Assembly: GCA_010092695.1 (NCBI GenBank)
Contig: JAADJJ010000001.1
Location: 4,154,001 to 4,218,000 of the forward strand
Direction: 5' to 3'
Length of the DNA stretch: 64,000 nucleotides
Source: Enterobacteriaceae bacterium 4M9
Lineage (GTDB): Bacteria; Pseudomonadota; Gammaproteobacteria; Enterobacterales; Enterobacteriaceae
Of this stretch, positions 35,272 through 44,846 are shown piece by piece. Position 1 is the stretch's first letter; every line of letters starts with the position of its first letter. Under the pieces are notes generated by a model, which made no database searches, was not told the origin of the DNA, and was given only the letters and a program-made list of their open reading frames with translations. The position numbers and the translations under genes are program-made.

Positions 35272-36939
35272 GTGGCTCAATTCGTTTATACCATGCACCG
35301 CGTCGGCAAAGTTGTGCCGCCGAAGCGTCATATTCTCAAGAACATCTCTCTGAGCTTTTTCCCTGGCGCAAAAATCGGCGTGCTGGGTCTTAACGGCGCC
35401 GGTAAATCTACTCTGCTGCGCATCATGGCCGGTATTGATACCGATATTGAAGGCGAAGCTCGTCCGCAGCCGGGGCTGAAAGTGGGCTATCTGCCCCAGG
35501 AGCCGAGGCTCAACCCTGAACACACCGTGCGTGAGTCGGTAGAAGAAGCCGTTTCTGAGGTGGTTAACGCCCTTAAACGCTTGGATGAAGTGTACGCACT
35601 GTATGCTGACCCGGACGCCGACTTTGACAAGCTCGCCGCCGAGCAAGGTAAGCTTGAAGAAATCATTCAGGCCCATGACGGCCATAACCTGAACATGCAG
35701 CTTGAGCGCGCGGCCGATGCGCTGCGCCTGCCGGACTGGGATGCGAAAATCGATAACCTCTCCGGCGGTGAGCGCCGCCGCGTGGCGCTGTGCCGCCTGC
35801 TGCTTGAAAAGCCGGACATGCTGCTGCTCGACGAACCGACTAACCACCTGGACGCCGAGTCGGTTGCCTGGCTGGAGCGTTTCCTGCACGACTTCGAAGG
35901 CACCGTCGTAGCCATTACCCACGACCGTTACTTCCTCGATAACGTCGCGGGCTGGATTCTGGAACTGGACCGCGGTGAAGGTATTCCGTGGGAAGGCAAC
36001 TACTCTTCCTGGCTTGAGCAGAAAGACCAGCGCCTGGCGCAGGAAGCCTCTCAGGAAGCCGCTCGCCGCAAATCCATTGAGAAAGAACTGGAGTGGGTGC
36101 GCCAGGGCGCCAAAGGCCGCCAGTCTAAAGGCAAAGCGCGTCTGGCTCGCTTTGAGGAACTCAACAGCGTTGAGTACCAAAAGCGTAACGAAACCAGTGA
36201 ACTGTTTATTCCGCCTGGACCGCGTCTTGGCGATAAAGTGCTGGAAGTGGAAAACCTGACCAAATCTTACGGCGATCGCGTGCTGATTGACGGGCTGTCG
36301 TTCTCCATTCCGAAAGGCGCGATTGTCGGCATCATCGGCCCGAACGGCGCAGGTAAATCCACGCTGTTCCGTATGATTACCGGTGCCGAGCAGCCGGATT
36401 CTGGCACCATCACGCTTGGCGATACCGTCAAAATCGCCTCTGTTGATCAGTTCCGCGATGCCATGGACGACAAGAAAACGGTCTGGGAAGAAGTGTCCGG
36501 CGGTCTGGATATTATGAAGATCGGCAACACTGAAATCCCGAGCCGCGCCTATGTGGGTCGCTTTAACTTTAAAGGCACCGATCAGGGCAAACGCGTGGGC
36601 GAACTGTCCGGTGGTGAGCGCGGTCGTCTGCACCTTGCCAAGCTGCTGCAGGTTGGCGGCAACATGCTGCTGCTCGATGAACCGACCAACGACCTCGACA
36701 TCGAAACCCTGCGCGCACTGGAAAACGCCCTGCTGGAATTCCCAGGCTGCGCCATGGTTATCTCGCATGACCGCTGGTTCCTGGACCGCATCGCGACCCA
36801 TATCCTGGACTACCAGGATGAAGGTAAAGTGGAGTTCTTTGAAGGTAACTTCACCGAATACGAAGAGTACAAGAAACGCACCCTCGGTGCTGACGCGCTG
36901 GAGCCTAAGCGCATCAAGTACAAGCGTATTACCAAGTAA
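35272..36939 (+). CDS. ettA: Energy-dependent translational throttle protein EttA
   Basis: ABC-F protein that binds the ribosomal E site and gates entry into the elongation cycle according to ATP/ADP level. It has 555 residues, as in E. coli. There are two ABC cassettes: Walker A GLNGAGKST near 40 with signature LSGGERRRV, and GPNGAGKST near 358 with ELSGGERGRL. Both have DEPTN Walker B motifs. The arm (about 95-140) and the charged linker (about 245-310) are present, and there are no membrane segments. It starts with GTG at 35272. Confidence 0.98.
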   Translation: MAQFVYTMHRVGKVVPPKRHILKNISLSFFPGAKIGVLGLNGAGKSTLLRIMAGIDTDIEGEARPQPGLKVGYLPQEPRLNPEHTVRESVEEAVSEVVNALKRLDEVYALYADPDADFDKLAAEQGKLEEIIQAHDGHNLNMQLERAADALRLPDWDAKIDNLSGGERRRVALCRLLLEKPDMLLLDEPTNHLDAESVAWLERFLHDFEGTVVAITHDRYFLDNVAGWILELDRGEGIPWEGNYSSWLEQKDQRLAQEASQEAARRKSIEKELEWVRQGAKGRQSKGKARLARFEELNSVEYQKRNETSELFIPPGPRLGDKVLEVENLTKSYGDRVLIDGLSFSIPKGAIVGIIGPNGAGKSTLFRMITGAEQPDSGTITLGDTVKIASVDQFRDAMDDKKTVWEEVSGGLDIMKIGNTEIPSRAYVGRFNFKGTDQGKRVGELSGGERGRLHLAKLLQVGGNMLLLDEPTNDLDIETLRALENALLEFPGCAMVISHDRWFLDRIATHILDYQDEGKVEFFEGNFTEYEEYKKRTLGADALEPKRIKYKRITK

Positions 36940-36946
36940 AGCTATC

Positions 36947-36977
36947 AAACGGCCTTCTTCGCAAGGCCGTTTTTTTA
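36947..36977 (+). terminator. Terminator after ettA
   Basis: Stem AAACGGCCTT / AAGGCCGTTT and seven T residues, directly after the ettA stop. Confidence 0.92.
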
Positions 36978-37022
36978 GCCTGACGGCAGAGCGTAACGCC
37001 CGCTTAACCTGTACCTGTGGCG

Positions 37023-37928
37023 TTACCCCATTACCGGTGCGTAAAACTGCCTGACTTCTTCAAACCCCAGTGCGAACTCGATATAGCTCATCAGTGCCGG
37101 TGAGTTCAGCTTGCGGCTTGGGTACACCAGCCACAGCGAGTTGCCCGCCACCGTCCATTCGGGTAACACCTGCACCAACGCCCCTTGCTCAATTTTATCT
37201 TCCAGTAAAAATGCTGGCAGCAACGTCACGCCCGCACCGGCAATCGCGCTTTCACGTGCATAGAGCAGATTATCGGTCTGATGCAGCGTACCGGGCAGGC
37301 AGCGGTAATCCTCACCGCCGCGCTGTAACAGCCATTCCGGCCACGCCATATGGGTAATGCAGCGGTGCGCCACAAGCTCGCCGGGGTGCGCCAGCGCTGG
37401 CTTGCCCGCCAGATACGCTGCAGACGCCACTAAATAACGCGGGCAATGGCCGATGGCGCGGCCAATCAGCGAGGAGTCCTGCGGTTTACCGGTACGCAGC
37501 GCCACATCAAACCCGGCATCCACCAGGTCAATGACGTCATCGGAAATGGACACCTCCAGCGACACCTCAGGGTAGCGCAGCGCAAACGCGGCATTGAGTC
37601 GCGCCAGTAGCGTGGCACCCAGCCCCGCAGGACACGTAATGCGTAACCGGCCGCTGGGGTTATCGCGCAGGCGCTGCACAGCAAGCTCGGCACGCTCGCT
37701 GGCGCTCACCATCTCCCGGCAGTGGGTGAGATAATGCTCACCCGCGAATGTCAGGCTCAACCTGCGCGTGGTGCGGTTAAGCAGACGCAGCCCCACCTGC
37801 TGCTCAAGCTGGCTGATGCGCTGACTCACGCTTGATTTAGGCAACCCGGCACGGCGCGCCGCAGCACTAAAGCCACCGCACTCCACCACCAGCGCAAACA
37901 GCGCCATATCCTGCAATTGTTTAAACAC
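37023..37928 (-). CDS. LysR-family regulator divergent from a dehydrogenase
   Basis: A 301-residue LysR-type regulator. The N-terminal winged helix-turn-helix is FSAAARRAGLPKSSVSQRIS, followed by LEQQVGLRLLNRTTRRLSLT. The effector domain belongs to the CrgA/DmlR-like group (GRLRITCPAGLG, DVALRTGKPQDSSLIGR). It is divergently placed against the medium-chain dehydrogenase, with 112 bp between them, so it very likely regulates that gene. Both are absent between ettA and nadR in E. coli K-12. The inducer is unknown. Confidence 0.9.
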   Translation of the reverse strand: MFKQLQDMALFALVVECGGFSAAARRAGLPKSSVSQRISQLEQQVGLRLLNRTTRRLSLTFAGEHYLTHCREMVSASERAELAVQRLRDNPSGRLRITCPAGLGATLLARLNAAFALRYPEVSLEVSISDDVIDLVDAGFDVALRTGKPQDSSLIGRAIGHCPRYLVASAAYLAGKPALAHPGELVAHRCITHMAWPEWLLQRGGEDYRCLPGTLHQTDNLLYARESAIAGAGVTLLPAFLLEDKIEQGALVQVLPEWTVAGNSLWLVYPSRKLNSPALMSYIEFALGFEEVRQFYAPVMG

Positions 37929-38040
37929 GATTGTTCACCTGAGCCGAACGGGTTGTTCCCTATTGTCCATCTTATCACTCCCGCTACAGCCGCATAGACT
38001 ACATTGATTAATGTTATCCCTTCATTCTCAGGAGAAGACC

Positions 38041-39042
38041 ATGTCCGTGACAGCCATTGCCGTTGACCCGAAAAACCCGGCGTCCTTTATTGAAATCACA
38101 CAGCCAGTGCCGCAGCCTGGCGAATTCGACCTGCTGGTGGACGTTAAAGCGGTTTCCGTCAACCCGGTAGACACCAAGGTGCATAAAGGGCTGCAAAAAA
38201 ATGGCCTGGAGGCACCGCGTGTGCTGGGCTGGGATGCCAGCGGCGTGGTCAAAGCAGTCGGCGCTAAGGTCAGCGGCTTTAAACCCGGAGATGAAGTCTG
38301 GTACGCAGGGGATATCACCCGTTCAGGCAGCAACGCCAGCCAACAGCTGATTGATTCCCGCCTTGTCGGCCACAAGCCTACAAGCCTTGACTGGGCCGCT
38401 GCCGCCGCACTGCCGCTTACGGCGCTGACCGCCTGGGAGGGCCTGTTTGAACGTCTGCATATTCAGGATGCGGGTAGCGAAAAAACGCTGCTGATTATTG
38501 GCGGTGCCGGGGGCGTCGGCTCACTGGCTATCCCGTTTGCTAAATTGCGCAGCCAGGTCAAAGTGATTGCCACCGCCTCGCGCGAAGACTCTGCACAGTG
38601 GTGCCGGGAGCGCGGTGCCGACCTGGTGGTGAATTATCACGACCTGCCGGGAGAATTGGCAAAACACGACATTAAATTCGTGGATTACATTTTTATTCTT
38701 AACGATACCGACGGCCACTGGGACGCGGTGAGCACGCTCATCGCGCCGCAGGGCCATATCTGTACCATCGTCGAAAACGAAAAGCCGCTCGATCAAAGCG
38801 TTCTGAAAACCAAATCTGCCGCACTGCACTGGGAGCTGATGTACACGCGCAGCATGTACCAGACTGCCGATATGGCGCGCCAGGGCGAGATCTTAAACGA
38901 AGTGGCGAAACTGGTGGATGCCGGCAAAGTCACGGGTACGCTGAACGAAACCCTGCACGGTCTGAGTGTGGAAAATATCAGTGAAGCGCACAAACGTGTG
39001 CTGGAAGGCCACATGCGCGGCAAGATTGTTATCGCCTACTAA
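38041..39042 (+). CDS. Medium-chain dehydrogenase/quinone oxidoreductase-like protein
   Basis: A 333-residue zinc-less member of the MDR superfamily (zinc-binding alcohol dehydrogenase family by name, quinone reductase-like by content). GroES-like N-terminal half: VKAVSVNPVDTKVHKG and VLGWDASGVVKAVG. NADPH-binding Rossmann half: IGGAGGVGSLAIPFAKL near residue 160. The structural zinc-lobe cysteines of true alcohol dehydrogenases are missing. ATG 38041 follows AGGAG. Electrophile or quinone reduction is plausible from the family but not shown. Confidence 0.9.
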   Translation: MSVTAIAVDPKNPASFIEITQPVPQPGEFDLLVDVKAVSVNPVDTKVHKGLQKNGLEAPRVLGWDASGVVKAVGAKVSGFKPGDEVWYAGDITRSGSNASQQLIDSRLVGHKPTSLDWAAAAALPLTALTAWEGLFERLHIQDAGSEKTLLIIGGAGGVGSLAIPFAKLRSQVKVIATASREDSAQWCRERGADLVVNYHDLPGELAKHDIKFVDYIFILNDTDGHWDAVSTLIAPQGHICTIVENEKPLDQSVLKTKSAALHWELMYTRSMYQTADMARQGEILNEVAKLVDAGKVTGTLNETLHGLSVENISEAHKRVLEGHMRGKIVIAY

Positions 39043-39073
39043 ACCAAAGCGGCGGCCTGGGGCCGCCGCTCTG

Positions 39074-40318
39074 TCAGTCTGCCTGCGGGCCAGATTCGCC
39101 CATCATCTCTTTGACTAACTCCACACAACGCAGGAAGCGGGAGTCATAATCGGCTTCTTCAACGTGCACGTAGCTGATGCCGTTTTGCTCAAGCATCTCA
39201 ACTAAAAGCTGTTGAAACTGGCGCCGGTCTACTGAACTACCAAGGCTGCGCAGTCCATCTGCCACCCACGGCGTGTTGTTCTCAAGCAGGATAACCAGGT
39301 CAAAGCGGTACTCGTCGATAAGCGCCTGCACAAAGGGATGTTCTTTGCCCTCATACTTCTTACAAAACGCCTGGGTCGTGACAAAATCGGTATCCACAAA
39401 CGCCACGCGGTTAGCGTATTTCACAGCAAAATCAATATACTGCGCCTGACCTAAGGCGATTTTGTCATAGTCGGAATACTGTAGCGCCATCTCGTCGCCG
39501 CCAAGGTGCGAGAACACGTAATCACGCCCGTATTCCCAGGCGCTGGTGGTATTGAAGATATTGGCAAGCTTGTTGACCAGCGTTGATTTTCCGCTTGATT
39601 CGCCCCCGAGTATCGCCACGGTACGCACAAAAAATGGCTTCACCTCGGTCGGAATATACTCCCAGTAGCGGAACGGGTTTTCACGAATCTGAGTCCCGCT
39701 GATGCTCATAAAGGTGCGTTTCGGGTCAATAAGCCGGGCTTCAATGCCTAAATGTTGCAGGTACTGCGGCGCATCGCTCTCTTCAGAGGTGTAGATCCAG
39801 TCCGGTGAAATGCCCTTCTCGGCCATAAAGGCCTTGATGCCCTCACTCCATACATCCCAGCCGTGAGGATACGGCTCCATCCCCTCTTCGTTGAAGGCGT
39901 GAATACGGATATTTTTCTGGTATTTGAAGGTCTGGAGCAGCCAGCGCAGCCTGTCGCTGATGGTTGGCTGCTGCGACATGGCGCTGTCGTTAAACAGCGC
40001 ACGGTCGCGTGGCTCGTCGTAGCCCATGATGATGTGCAACTCATCGACCTGGCTACAGGCGCGCTGAATCAGGTAGATGTGCCCGGTGTGCAGCGGATAG
40101 AACTTGCCGAACACCACGCCAACGCTTTTTTGCTTAAGCGGATATTCCAGCCCCAGAAACTGGTGCAGCGCCTCTAGTTTGCGGGCGCTGGGGCTTTTGA
40201 TTTTCGCGTTCAGTAGCTGGCTGAGGTAGCCTTTAGTCATCCCGCTGGCATCGGCTACCTGCTGTAGCGTGCAGCCCTTCTGGCGTATAGCGGTTCTGAT
40301 GTAGTCGAACGACGACAT
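39074..40318 (-). CDS. nadR: Trifunctional NAD regulator/NMN adenylyltransferase/nicotinamide riboside kinase NadR
   Basis: Represses NAD synthesis genes and salvages nicotinamide riboside. It has 414 residues with three visible domains. The helix-turn-helix is near residues 15-50 (CTLQQVADASGMTKGYLSQL). The nucleotidyltransferase is near 63-225 (VVFGKFYPLHTGHIYLIQRA). The C-terminal kinase has P-loop GGESSGKST near 240. Start ATG follows GGAGG. It lies after radA in the same direction. Confidence 0.97.
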   Translation of the reverse strand: MSSFDYIRTAIRQKGCTLQQVADASGMTKGYLSQLLNAKIKSPSARKLEALHQFLGLEYPLKQKSVGVVFGKFYPLHTGHIYLIQRACSQVDELHIIMGYDEPRDRALFNDSAMSQQPTISDRLRWLLQTFKYQKNIRIHAFNEEGMEPYPHGWDVWSEGIKAFMAEKGISPDWIYTSEESDAPQYLQHLGIEARLIDPKRTFMSISGTQIRENPFRYWEYIPTEVKPFFVRTVAILGGESSGKSTLVNKLANIFNTTSAWEYGRDYVFSHLGGDEMALQYSDYDKIALGQAQYIDFAVKYANRVAFVDTDFVTTQAFCKKYEGKEHPFVQALIDEYRFDLVILLENNTPWVADGLRSLGSSVDRRQFQQLLVEMLEQNGISYVHVEEADYDSRFLRCVELVKEMMGESGPQAD

Positions 40319-40387
40319 ATGCTGCCTCCTGCAATAACTCGTCAGCCGGGCAATGCCCGGCGCGTAACTGACTCTGTAATAATCACA

Positions 40388-41770
40388 TTATAAGTCGTCA
40401 AAAACCGCCAGCGCATCCGCCAGTTTTTTTACGCCAAACACTTTCATGCCTTCCGGCGGTTTTTTTGGCACGTTCGCATGCGGCACAATCGCGCGTTGAA
40501 AGCCGTGTTTGGCCGCTTCGGTAATGCGCTCCTGGCCACTGGGCACCGGGCGAATCTCTCCGGCCAGCCCCACCTCACCAAACACCACTAAATCCTGCGG
40601 CAGCGGGCGGTTGCGCAGGCTGGAGACCATCGCCAGCAGCAGGGCGAGGTCGGCGCTGGTCTCCATCACCTTCACGCCGCCCACCACGTTTACGAACACA
40701 TCCTGATCGGCCATCTGTAGCCCGCCGTGGCGGTGCAACACCGCCAGCAGAATCGCCAGCCGGTTTTGCTCAAGCCCCACCGCCACGCGCCTAGGGTTTG
40801 CCATCATCGATTGATCGACCAGCGCCTGAATTTCCACCAGCAGCGGGCGCGTGCCTTCCCAGACCACCATCACCGAGCTACCCGGCGTCAGTTCGTCGCC
40901 CCGACTCAGGAAGATGGCCGACGGGTTGCTGACTTCACGCATCCCTTGTTCAGTCATGGCAAACACACCTAATTCGTTCACCGCGCCAAAGCGGTTTTTG
41001 TGGCTGCGCAGGGTGCGAAAGCGTGAATCGGCGTCGCCGTCGAGCAGCACAGAGCAGTCAATACAGTGCTCCAGCACCTTCGGGCCTGCCAGCGAGCCAT
41101 CTTTGGTGACGTGACCAACCATCACGATAGCCACGCCGCGCGTTTTGGCAAACCGGGTCAGATAGGCCGCCGTTTCGCGCACCTGGGCAACACTTCCGGG
41201 CGACGACTGCACATCTGCCATGTGCATCACCTGAATAGAGTCAATCACCATTAGCTTCGGCTGTTCTTCCTCGGCTATCAGGCAAATCTGCTCGATGCTG
41301 GTTTCGGAGAGCATATTGAGGTTATCGGTCGGCAGCCCGAGTCGGTGCGCACGCATCGCCACCTGCTGAAGAGACTCTTCACCGGTGACGTACAGCGTTT
41401 TCATGTCAGCGGCCAGCTTGCACAGCGTCTGCAATAGCAGGGTAGATTTACCGGCCCCCGGGTTGCCGCCAATAAGAATGGCGCTGCCGGGTACCACACC
41501 GCCGCCCAGCACGCGGTCGAACTCTTTAAAACCGGTGGAAAAACGTGGCAGCGCCTCCAGACTGATATCGGAGAGCTTTTGCACCTTGCTCGCGCCTGCG
41601 TTACCCGCATAGCCTGAAAGACGCTCGTTGCGCGCCACCTGCGGCGACGCAGCAAGCCTTATTTCGGTAATGGTATTCCAGGCCTGGCAGGCGCTGCACT
41701 GCCCCTGCCAGCGCGGATAATCCGCCCCGCATTCATTACAGACAAACGCGCGTTTTGCCGCTTTCGCCAC
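40388..41770 (-). CDS. radA: DNA repair protein RadA
   Basis: RecA-like branch-migration helicase for recombination intermediates. It has 460 residues. An N-terminal four-cysteine zinc finger (CNECGADYPRWQGQCSAC) is followed by a RecA-type ATPase with Walker A GGNPGAGKSTLL near residue 97 and the RadA-specific KNRFG motif. The C-terminal half is Lon-protease-like (VFGEVGLAGEIRPVP). It starts with GTG, as in E. coli, 15 bp after serB. Confidence 0.98.
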   Translation of the reverse strand: MAKAAKRAFVCNECGADYPRWQGQCSACQAWNTITEIRLAASPQVARNERLSGYAGNAGASKVQKLSDISLEALPRFSTGFKEFDRVLGGGVVPGSAILIGGNPGAGKSTLLLQTLCKLAADMKTLYVTGEESLQQVAMRAHRLGLPTDNLNMLSETSIEQICLIAEEEQPKLMVIDSIQVMHMADVQSSPGSVAQVRETAAYLTRFAKTRGVAIVMVGHVTKDGSLAGPKVLEHCIDCSVLLDGDADSRFRTLRSHKNRFGAVNELGVFAMTEQGMREVSNPSAIFLSRGDELTPGSSVMVVWEGTRPLLVEIQALVDQSMMANPRRVAVGLEQNRLAILLAVLHRHGGLQMADQDVFVNVVGGVKVMETSADLALLLAMVSSLRNRPLPQDLVVFGEVGLAGEIRPVPSGQERITEAAKHGFQRAIVPHANVPKKPPEGMKVFGVKKLADALAVFDDL

Positions 41771-41785
41771 CTTATTACCTCTTCT

Positions 41786-42757
41786 TTATTCCTGATTAAG
41801 ACTGCCGGAGAGAATGCAGAACACGCCCATCAAATCGGCATTACGAATGGTGACATGCGCCTGCTGGTTAACCTTCGGCTTCGCGTGGTAGGCAATGCCC
41901 AACGCCGCGTGTTTAAGCATTGGCAAATCATTAGCACCATCGCCAATGGCAACCGTCTGGGTGGGGGCAATTTCATGCTTTTCCATCAGCGCCATCAGCG
42001 TCTTCGCTTTGAACTTCGCATCCACTATCTGCCCGGTCACTGCCCCCGTCAGTTTGCCGTCGCGGATTTCCAGCTCGTTCGCCACCGCAGCGGTCAGGTG
42101 CAGTTTTTCACGCAGATAATCGGCAAAGAACGTAAAACCACCGGAGGCAATCGCCACCTTCCAGCCCAGCGCCTGGAGTTTCATCACCAGTGACACCAGG
42201 CCTGGCATCAGCGGCAGTGCGTCACGCACTTCGCGCAGGATGGCCGCATCGGCGCCTTCAAGGGTTGCCACGCGCTGGCGCAGGCTGGCAGTAAAATCCA
42301 GTTCACCACGCATGGCGCGCTCGGTCACTTCGGCTACCATTTCGCCGGTTCCGGCCAGTTTGGCAATTTCATCAATGCATTCAATTTCAATGGCCGTGGA
42401 GTCCATATCCATCACCAGCAGGCCAGGCGTGCGCAGGTGCGGCAGCTTGCCCATGGGGGCCACATCCAGCCCAGCCTCGTGCGCCAGGCGCGCGGCGCGC
42501 GGCGTCAGCGAACCCGCGAGGCGAATCACCTGGTAGTCTTCCACACACCAGGCACTGACGATAACCATCGCCGCACCCAGTTTACGCTGGTAGCGCGTGA
42601 GCCGGTCTTTATCCAGATCGCGCCCATACAGGAGCCATCCCGTGCGTCCTGCGCGGTAGTCCAGAGGCATCACCTCATCACCGCTCAAAGAAAGAGGCAA
42701 CCCAGGCCAGAGGGAGACCTCATTTGGCAGGTCACGCCAGGTCAGACTGTTTGGCAT
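41786..42757 (-). CDS. serB: Phosphoserine phosphatase
   Basis: Final enzyme of serine synthesis, a HAD-type phosphatase. It has 323 residues. The N-terminal ACT-like domain precedes the catalytic core with the nucleophile aspartate in VMDMDSTAIEIECIDE near residue 115, GELDFTASLRQRV, ASGGFTFF and the metal site AIGDGANDLPML. It heads the serB-radA-nadR run and diverges from ytjB. Confidence 0.98.
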   Translation of the reverse strand: MPNSLTWRDLPNEVSLWPGLPLSLSGDEVMPLDYRAGRTGWLLYGRDLDKDRLTRYQRKLGAAMVIVSAWCVEDYQVIRLAGSLTPRAARLAHEAGLDVAPMGKLPHLRTPGLLVMDMDSTAIEIECIDEIAKLAGTGEMVAEVTERAMRGELDFTASLRQRVATLEGADAAILREVRDALPLMPGLVSLVMKLQALGWKVAIASGGFTFFADYLREKLHLTAAVANELEIRDGKLTGAVTGQIVDAKFKAKTLMALMEKHEIAPTQTVAIGDGANDLPMLKHAALGIAYHAKPKVNQQAHVTIRNADLMGVFCILSGSLNQE

Positions 42758-42862
42758 TGCAGCTCCTGTATAAAGTTATGCCGACACAAAACAACGCATG
42801 AGGCTACCCTGTTGGGAGCGCATCTGGCAACATGCAGTCTGCAAATTTTCAACGGGTGAAAT

Positions 42863-43519
42863 ATGGGTAAGGGAAAATTTAAATTCCGGCTACACCGCGC
42901 GGTGATTGTGCTGCTCTGTCTGGCGCTGCTGGTAGTGCTGATGCAGGGCGCATCGTGGTTCAGCCAGAACCACCAGAACTCGCGTAACATCCAGATGGAA
43001 GAAGTCGCCCGCACGCTGGCGCGCCAGGTGAGTTATTCACTCGCCCCACTGATGCGCGGCCAGACCCCGGATGAGAGACAAATTACCGCTATTTTGCGCA
43101 AACTCACCGACAACAGCCGCATCCTGGATGCCAGCGTCTATGACGACGAGGGTGCGCTTATCACTCGCGCAGGCGAAAGCCTGGATGTCCGCGACCGACT
43201 GGCGCTGGACGGGAAAAAAGCCGGCAGCTACTTCAACCAGCAAATTGTCGAAGATATTACCGGCAAAAATGGTCGTCTGGGCCAACTGCGTATCACGCTT
43301 GATACCCACACGCTGGCAACCGAAGCCAAGCAGGTGGATAACACCACCAATATTTTGCGCCTGATGCTGCTACTGGCGCTGGCCGTTGGCATTGTGCTCA
43401 CGCGCACGTTGTTACAGGGCAAACGCACCCGCTGGCAGCAGTCGCCGTATCTGCTCACCGCCAACCGCTCGGTGCAGGAAGACGATGAAGAAACAAAGGA
43501 TGATGATAAGGCGCGCTAA
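42863..43519 (+). CDS. ytjB: Membrane protein YtjB (Smp/AhpA)
   Basis: Inner-membrane protein of the Smp family, 218 residues (E. coli 214). An N-terminal membrane helix (AVIVLLCLALLVVLMQGASW) leads to a periplasmic domain of about 120 residues. A second helix (LRLMLLLALAVGIVLTRTLL) precedes a short acidic cytoplasmic tail. The fold resembles sensor-domain proteins, and no enzyme motif is seen. It lies head to head with serB and upstream of lplA. Confidence 0.93.
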   Translation: MGKGKFKFRLHRAVIVLLCLALLVVLMQGASWFSQNHQNSRNIQMEEVARTLARQVSYSLAPLMRGQTPDERQITAILRKLTDNSRILDASVYDDEGALITRAGESLDVRDRLALDGKKAGSYFNQQIVEDITGKNGRLGQLRITLDTHTLATEAKQVDNTTNILRLMLLLALAVGIVLTRTLLQGKRTRWQQSPYLLTANRSVQEDDEETKDDDKAR

Positions 43520-43594
43520 AGCGCTCTGCACGACACGCGCTCAACTCCGGGCGCGTGGTATGATTTGGGGTCTTGTTATGGAAAGGATCCCACC

Positions 43595-44611
43595 ATGCCC
43601 TCACTGCGACTGCTGATTTCCGACTCTCACGATCCCTGGTTCAACCTTGCGGTAGAAGAATGCATTTTCCGCCAGATGCCTGCCACCCAGCGCGTGCTGT
43701 TCCTGTGGCGCAATGCAGATACCGTGGTTATTGGCCGGGCGCAAAACCCGTGGAAAGAGTGCAATACCCGGCGTATGGAAGAAGACCACGTGCGCCTTGC
43801 CCGGCGCAGCAGCGGCGGCGGTGCGGTGTTCCACGACCTCGGCAACACCTGTTTTACGTTTATGGCGGGCAAGCCGGAGTATGACAAGAGCGTGTCCACC
43901 GCGATTGTTATCGATGCGCTGCGCCGCCTGGGCATTGAGGCATCCGCATCCGGGCGCAACGACCTTCTTGTGGACACGCCTGACGGCGCGCGCAAGATTT
44001 CCGGCTCCGCCTACCGAGAAACCAAAGACCGTGGCTTTCACCACGGCACGCTGTTGCTGGATGCCGACCTGAGTCGGCTGGCCAACTACCTCAATCCCGA
44101 TAAGAAAAAATTGCAGGCCAAAGGCATTACGTCTGTGCGCGGGCGCGTGACCAACCTGAGCGAACTGCTACCCAGTGTCACTCACGCGCAGATTTGCGAA
44201 GCCGTTAAGAGCGCGTTTTTTGACCACTTTGGCGAGCGCGTGGCGCCAGAAATTATTTCTCCCGACGCCGTTCCTGACCTGCCCGGTTTTGCTGAAACCT
44301 TCGCACGCCAGAGCAGTTGGGAGTGGAACTTCGGCCAGGCCCCGGCCTTTAGCCACCTGCTGGATGAGCGCTTTACCTGGGGCGGCGTGGAGATTCACTT
44401 TGACGTTGAAAAAGGCGTTATCGTGCACGCCCGGATATTTACTGACAGCCTGAACCCAACCCCGCTGGAAGCGCTGGCCACAAGTCTGCACGGCTGCCCT
44501 TATCGCAGTGAGGATTTAGCCCAACGCTGCACGGCTCTGATTGAGACCTTCCCGGAGCAGGCGTATGAACTGCGGGAGCTGAGTAGCTGGGTGGCGCAGA
44601 CAGTAAGTTAA
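43595..44611 (+). CDS. lplA: Lipoate--protein ligase A
   Basis: Attaches exogenous lipoate to the E2 and H proteins through lipoyl-AMP. It has 338 residues from ATG 43595 (frame open from 43565). Signatures: RRSSGGGAVFHDLGNTCFTF near residue 69, then SGRNDLLVDT and the catalytic-lysine stretch KISGSAYRETKDRGFHHGTL near 133. It has the small C-terminal domain of bacterial LplA. The K-12 neighbour yjjJ is missing downstream. Confidence 0.97.
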   Translation: MPSLRLLISDSHDPWFNLAVEECIFRQMPATQRVLFLWRNADTVVIGRAQNPWKECNTRRMEEDHVRLARRSSGGGAVFHDLGNTCFTFMAGKPEYDKSVSTAIVIDALRRLGIEASASGRNDLLVDTPDGARKISGSAYRETKDRGFHHGTLLLDADLSRLANYLNPDKKKLQAKGITSVRGRVTNLSELLPSVTHAQICEAVKSAFFDHFGERVAPEIISPDAVPDLPGFAETFARQSSWEWNFGQAPAFSHLLDERFTWGGVEIHFDVEKGVIVHARIFTDSLNPTPLEALATSLHGCPYRSEDLAQRCTALIETFPEQAYELRELSSWVAQTVS

Positions 44612-44763
44612 ACAGCAACTATTATCTTTAACACTCTATCCAGATGAAGAAGGCGTTTATATTTTTACACCACAGCTCAATCAACATAACCAATGAGGTG
44701 AAGATTAAAGTAGTGGACTATCGAGCCATGATAACAAAAAATTTCAATATGAATCATAGCCAT

Positions 44764-44793
44764 AAAAAAATGCTGGCTATTTCTAGCCAGCCT
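44764..44793 (-). terminator. Terminator after the DUF3892 gene
   Basis: On the minus strand GCTGGCTA, loop, TAGCCAGC is followed by ATTTTTTTA. It lies about 55 bases past the stop of the DUF3892 frame and supports that frame being a real transcription unit. Confidence 0.85.
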
Positions 44794-44846
44794 CTGCTTT
44801 GCCAGGAATACTTCGTCCTAGATTTTATTCGTCATTCAAATAACGA

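Noticed and set aside
35242..36948. A 568-codon open frame on the minus strand, antisense to ettA
   Set aside because: It covers almost exactly the ettA coding region, has low complexity typical of reverse-frame shadows, and ettA is certain.
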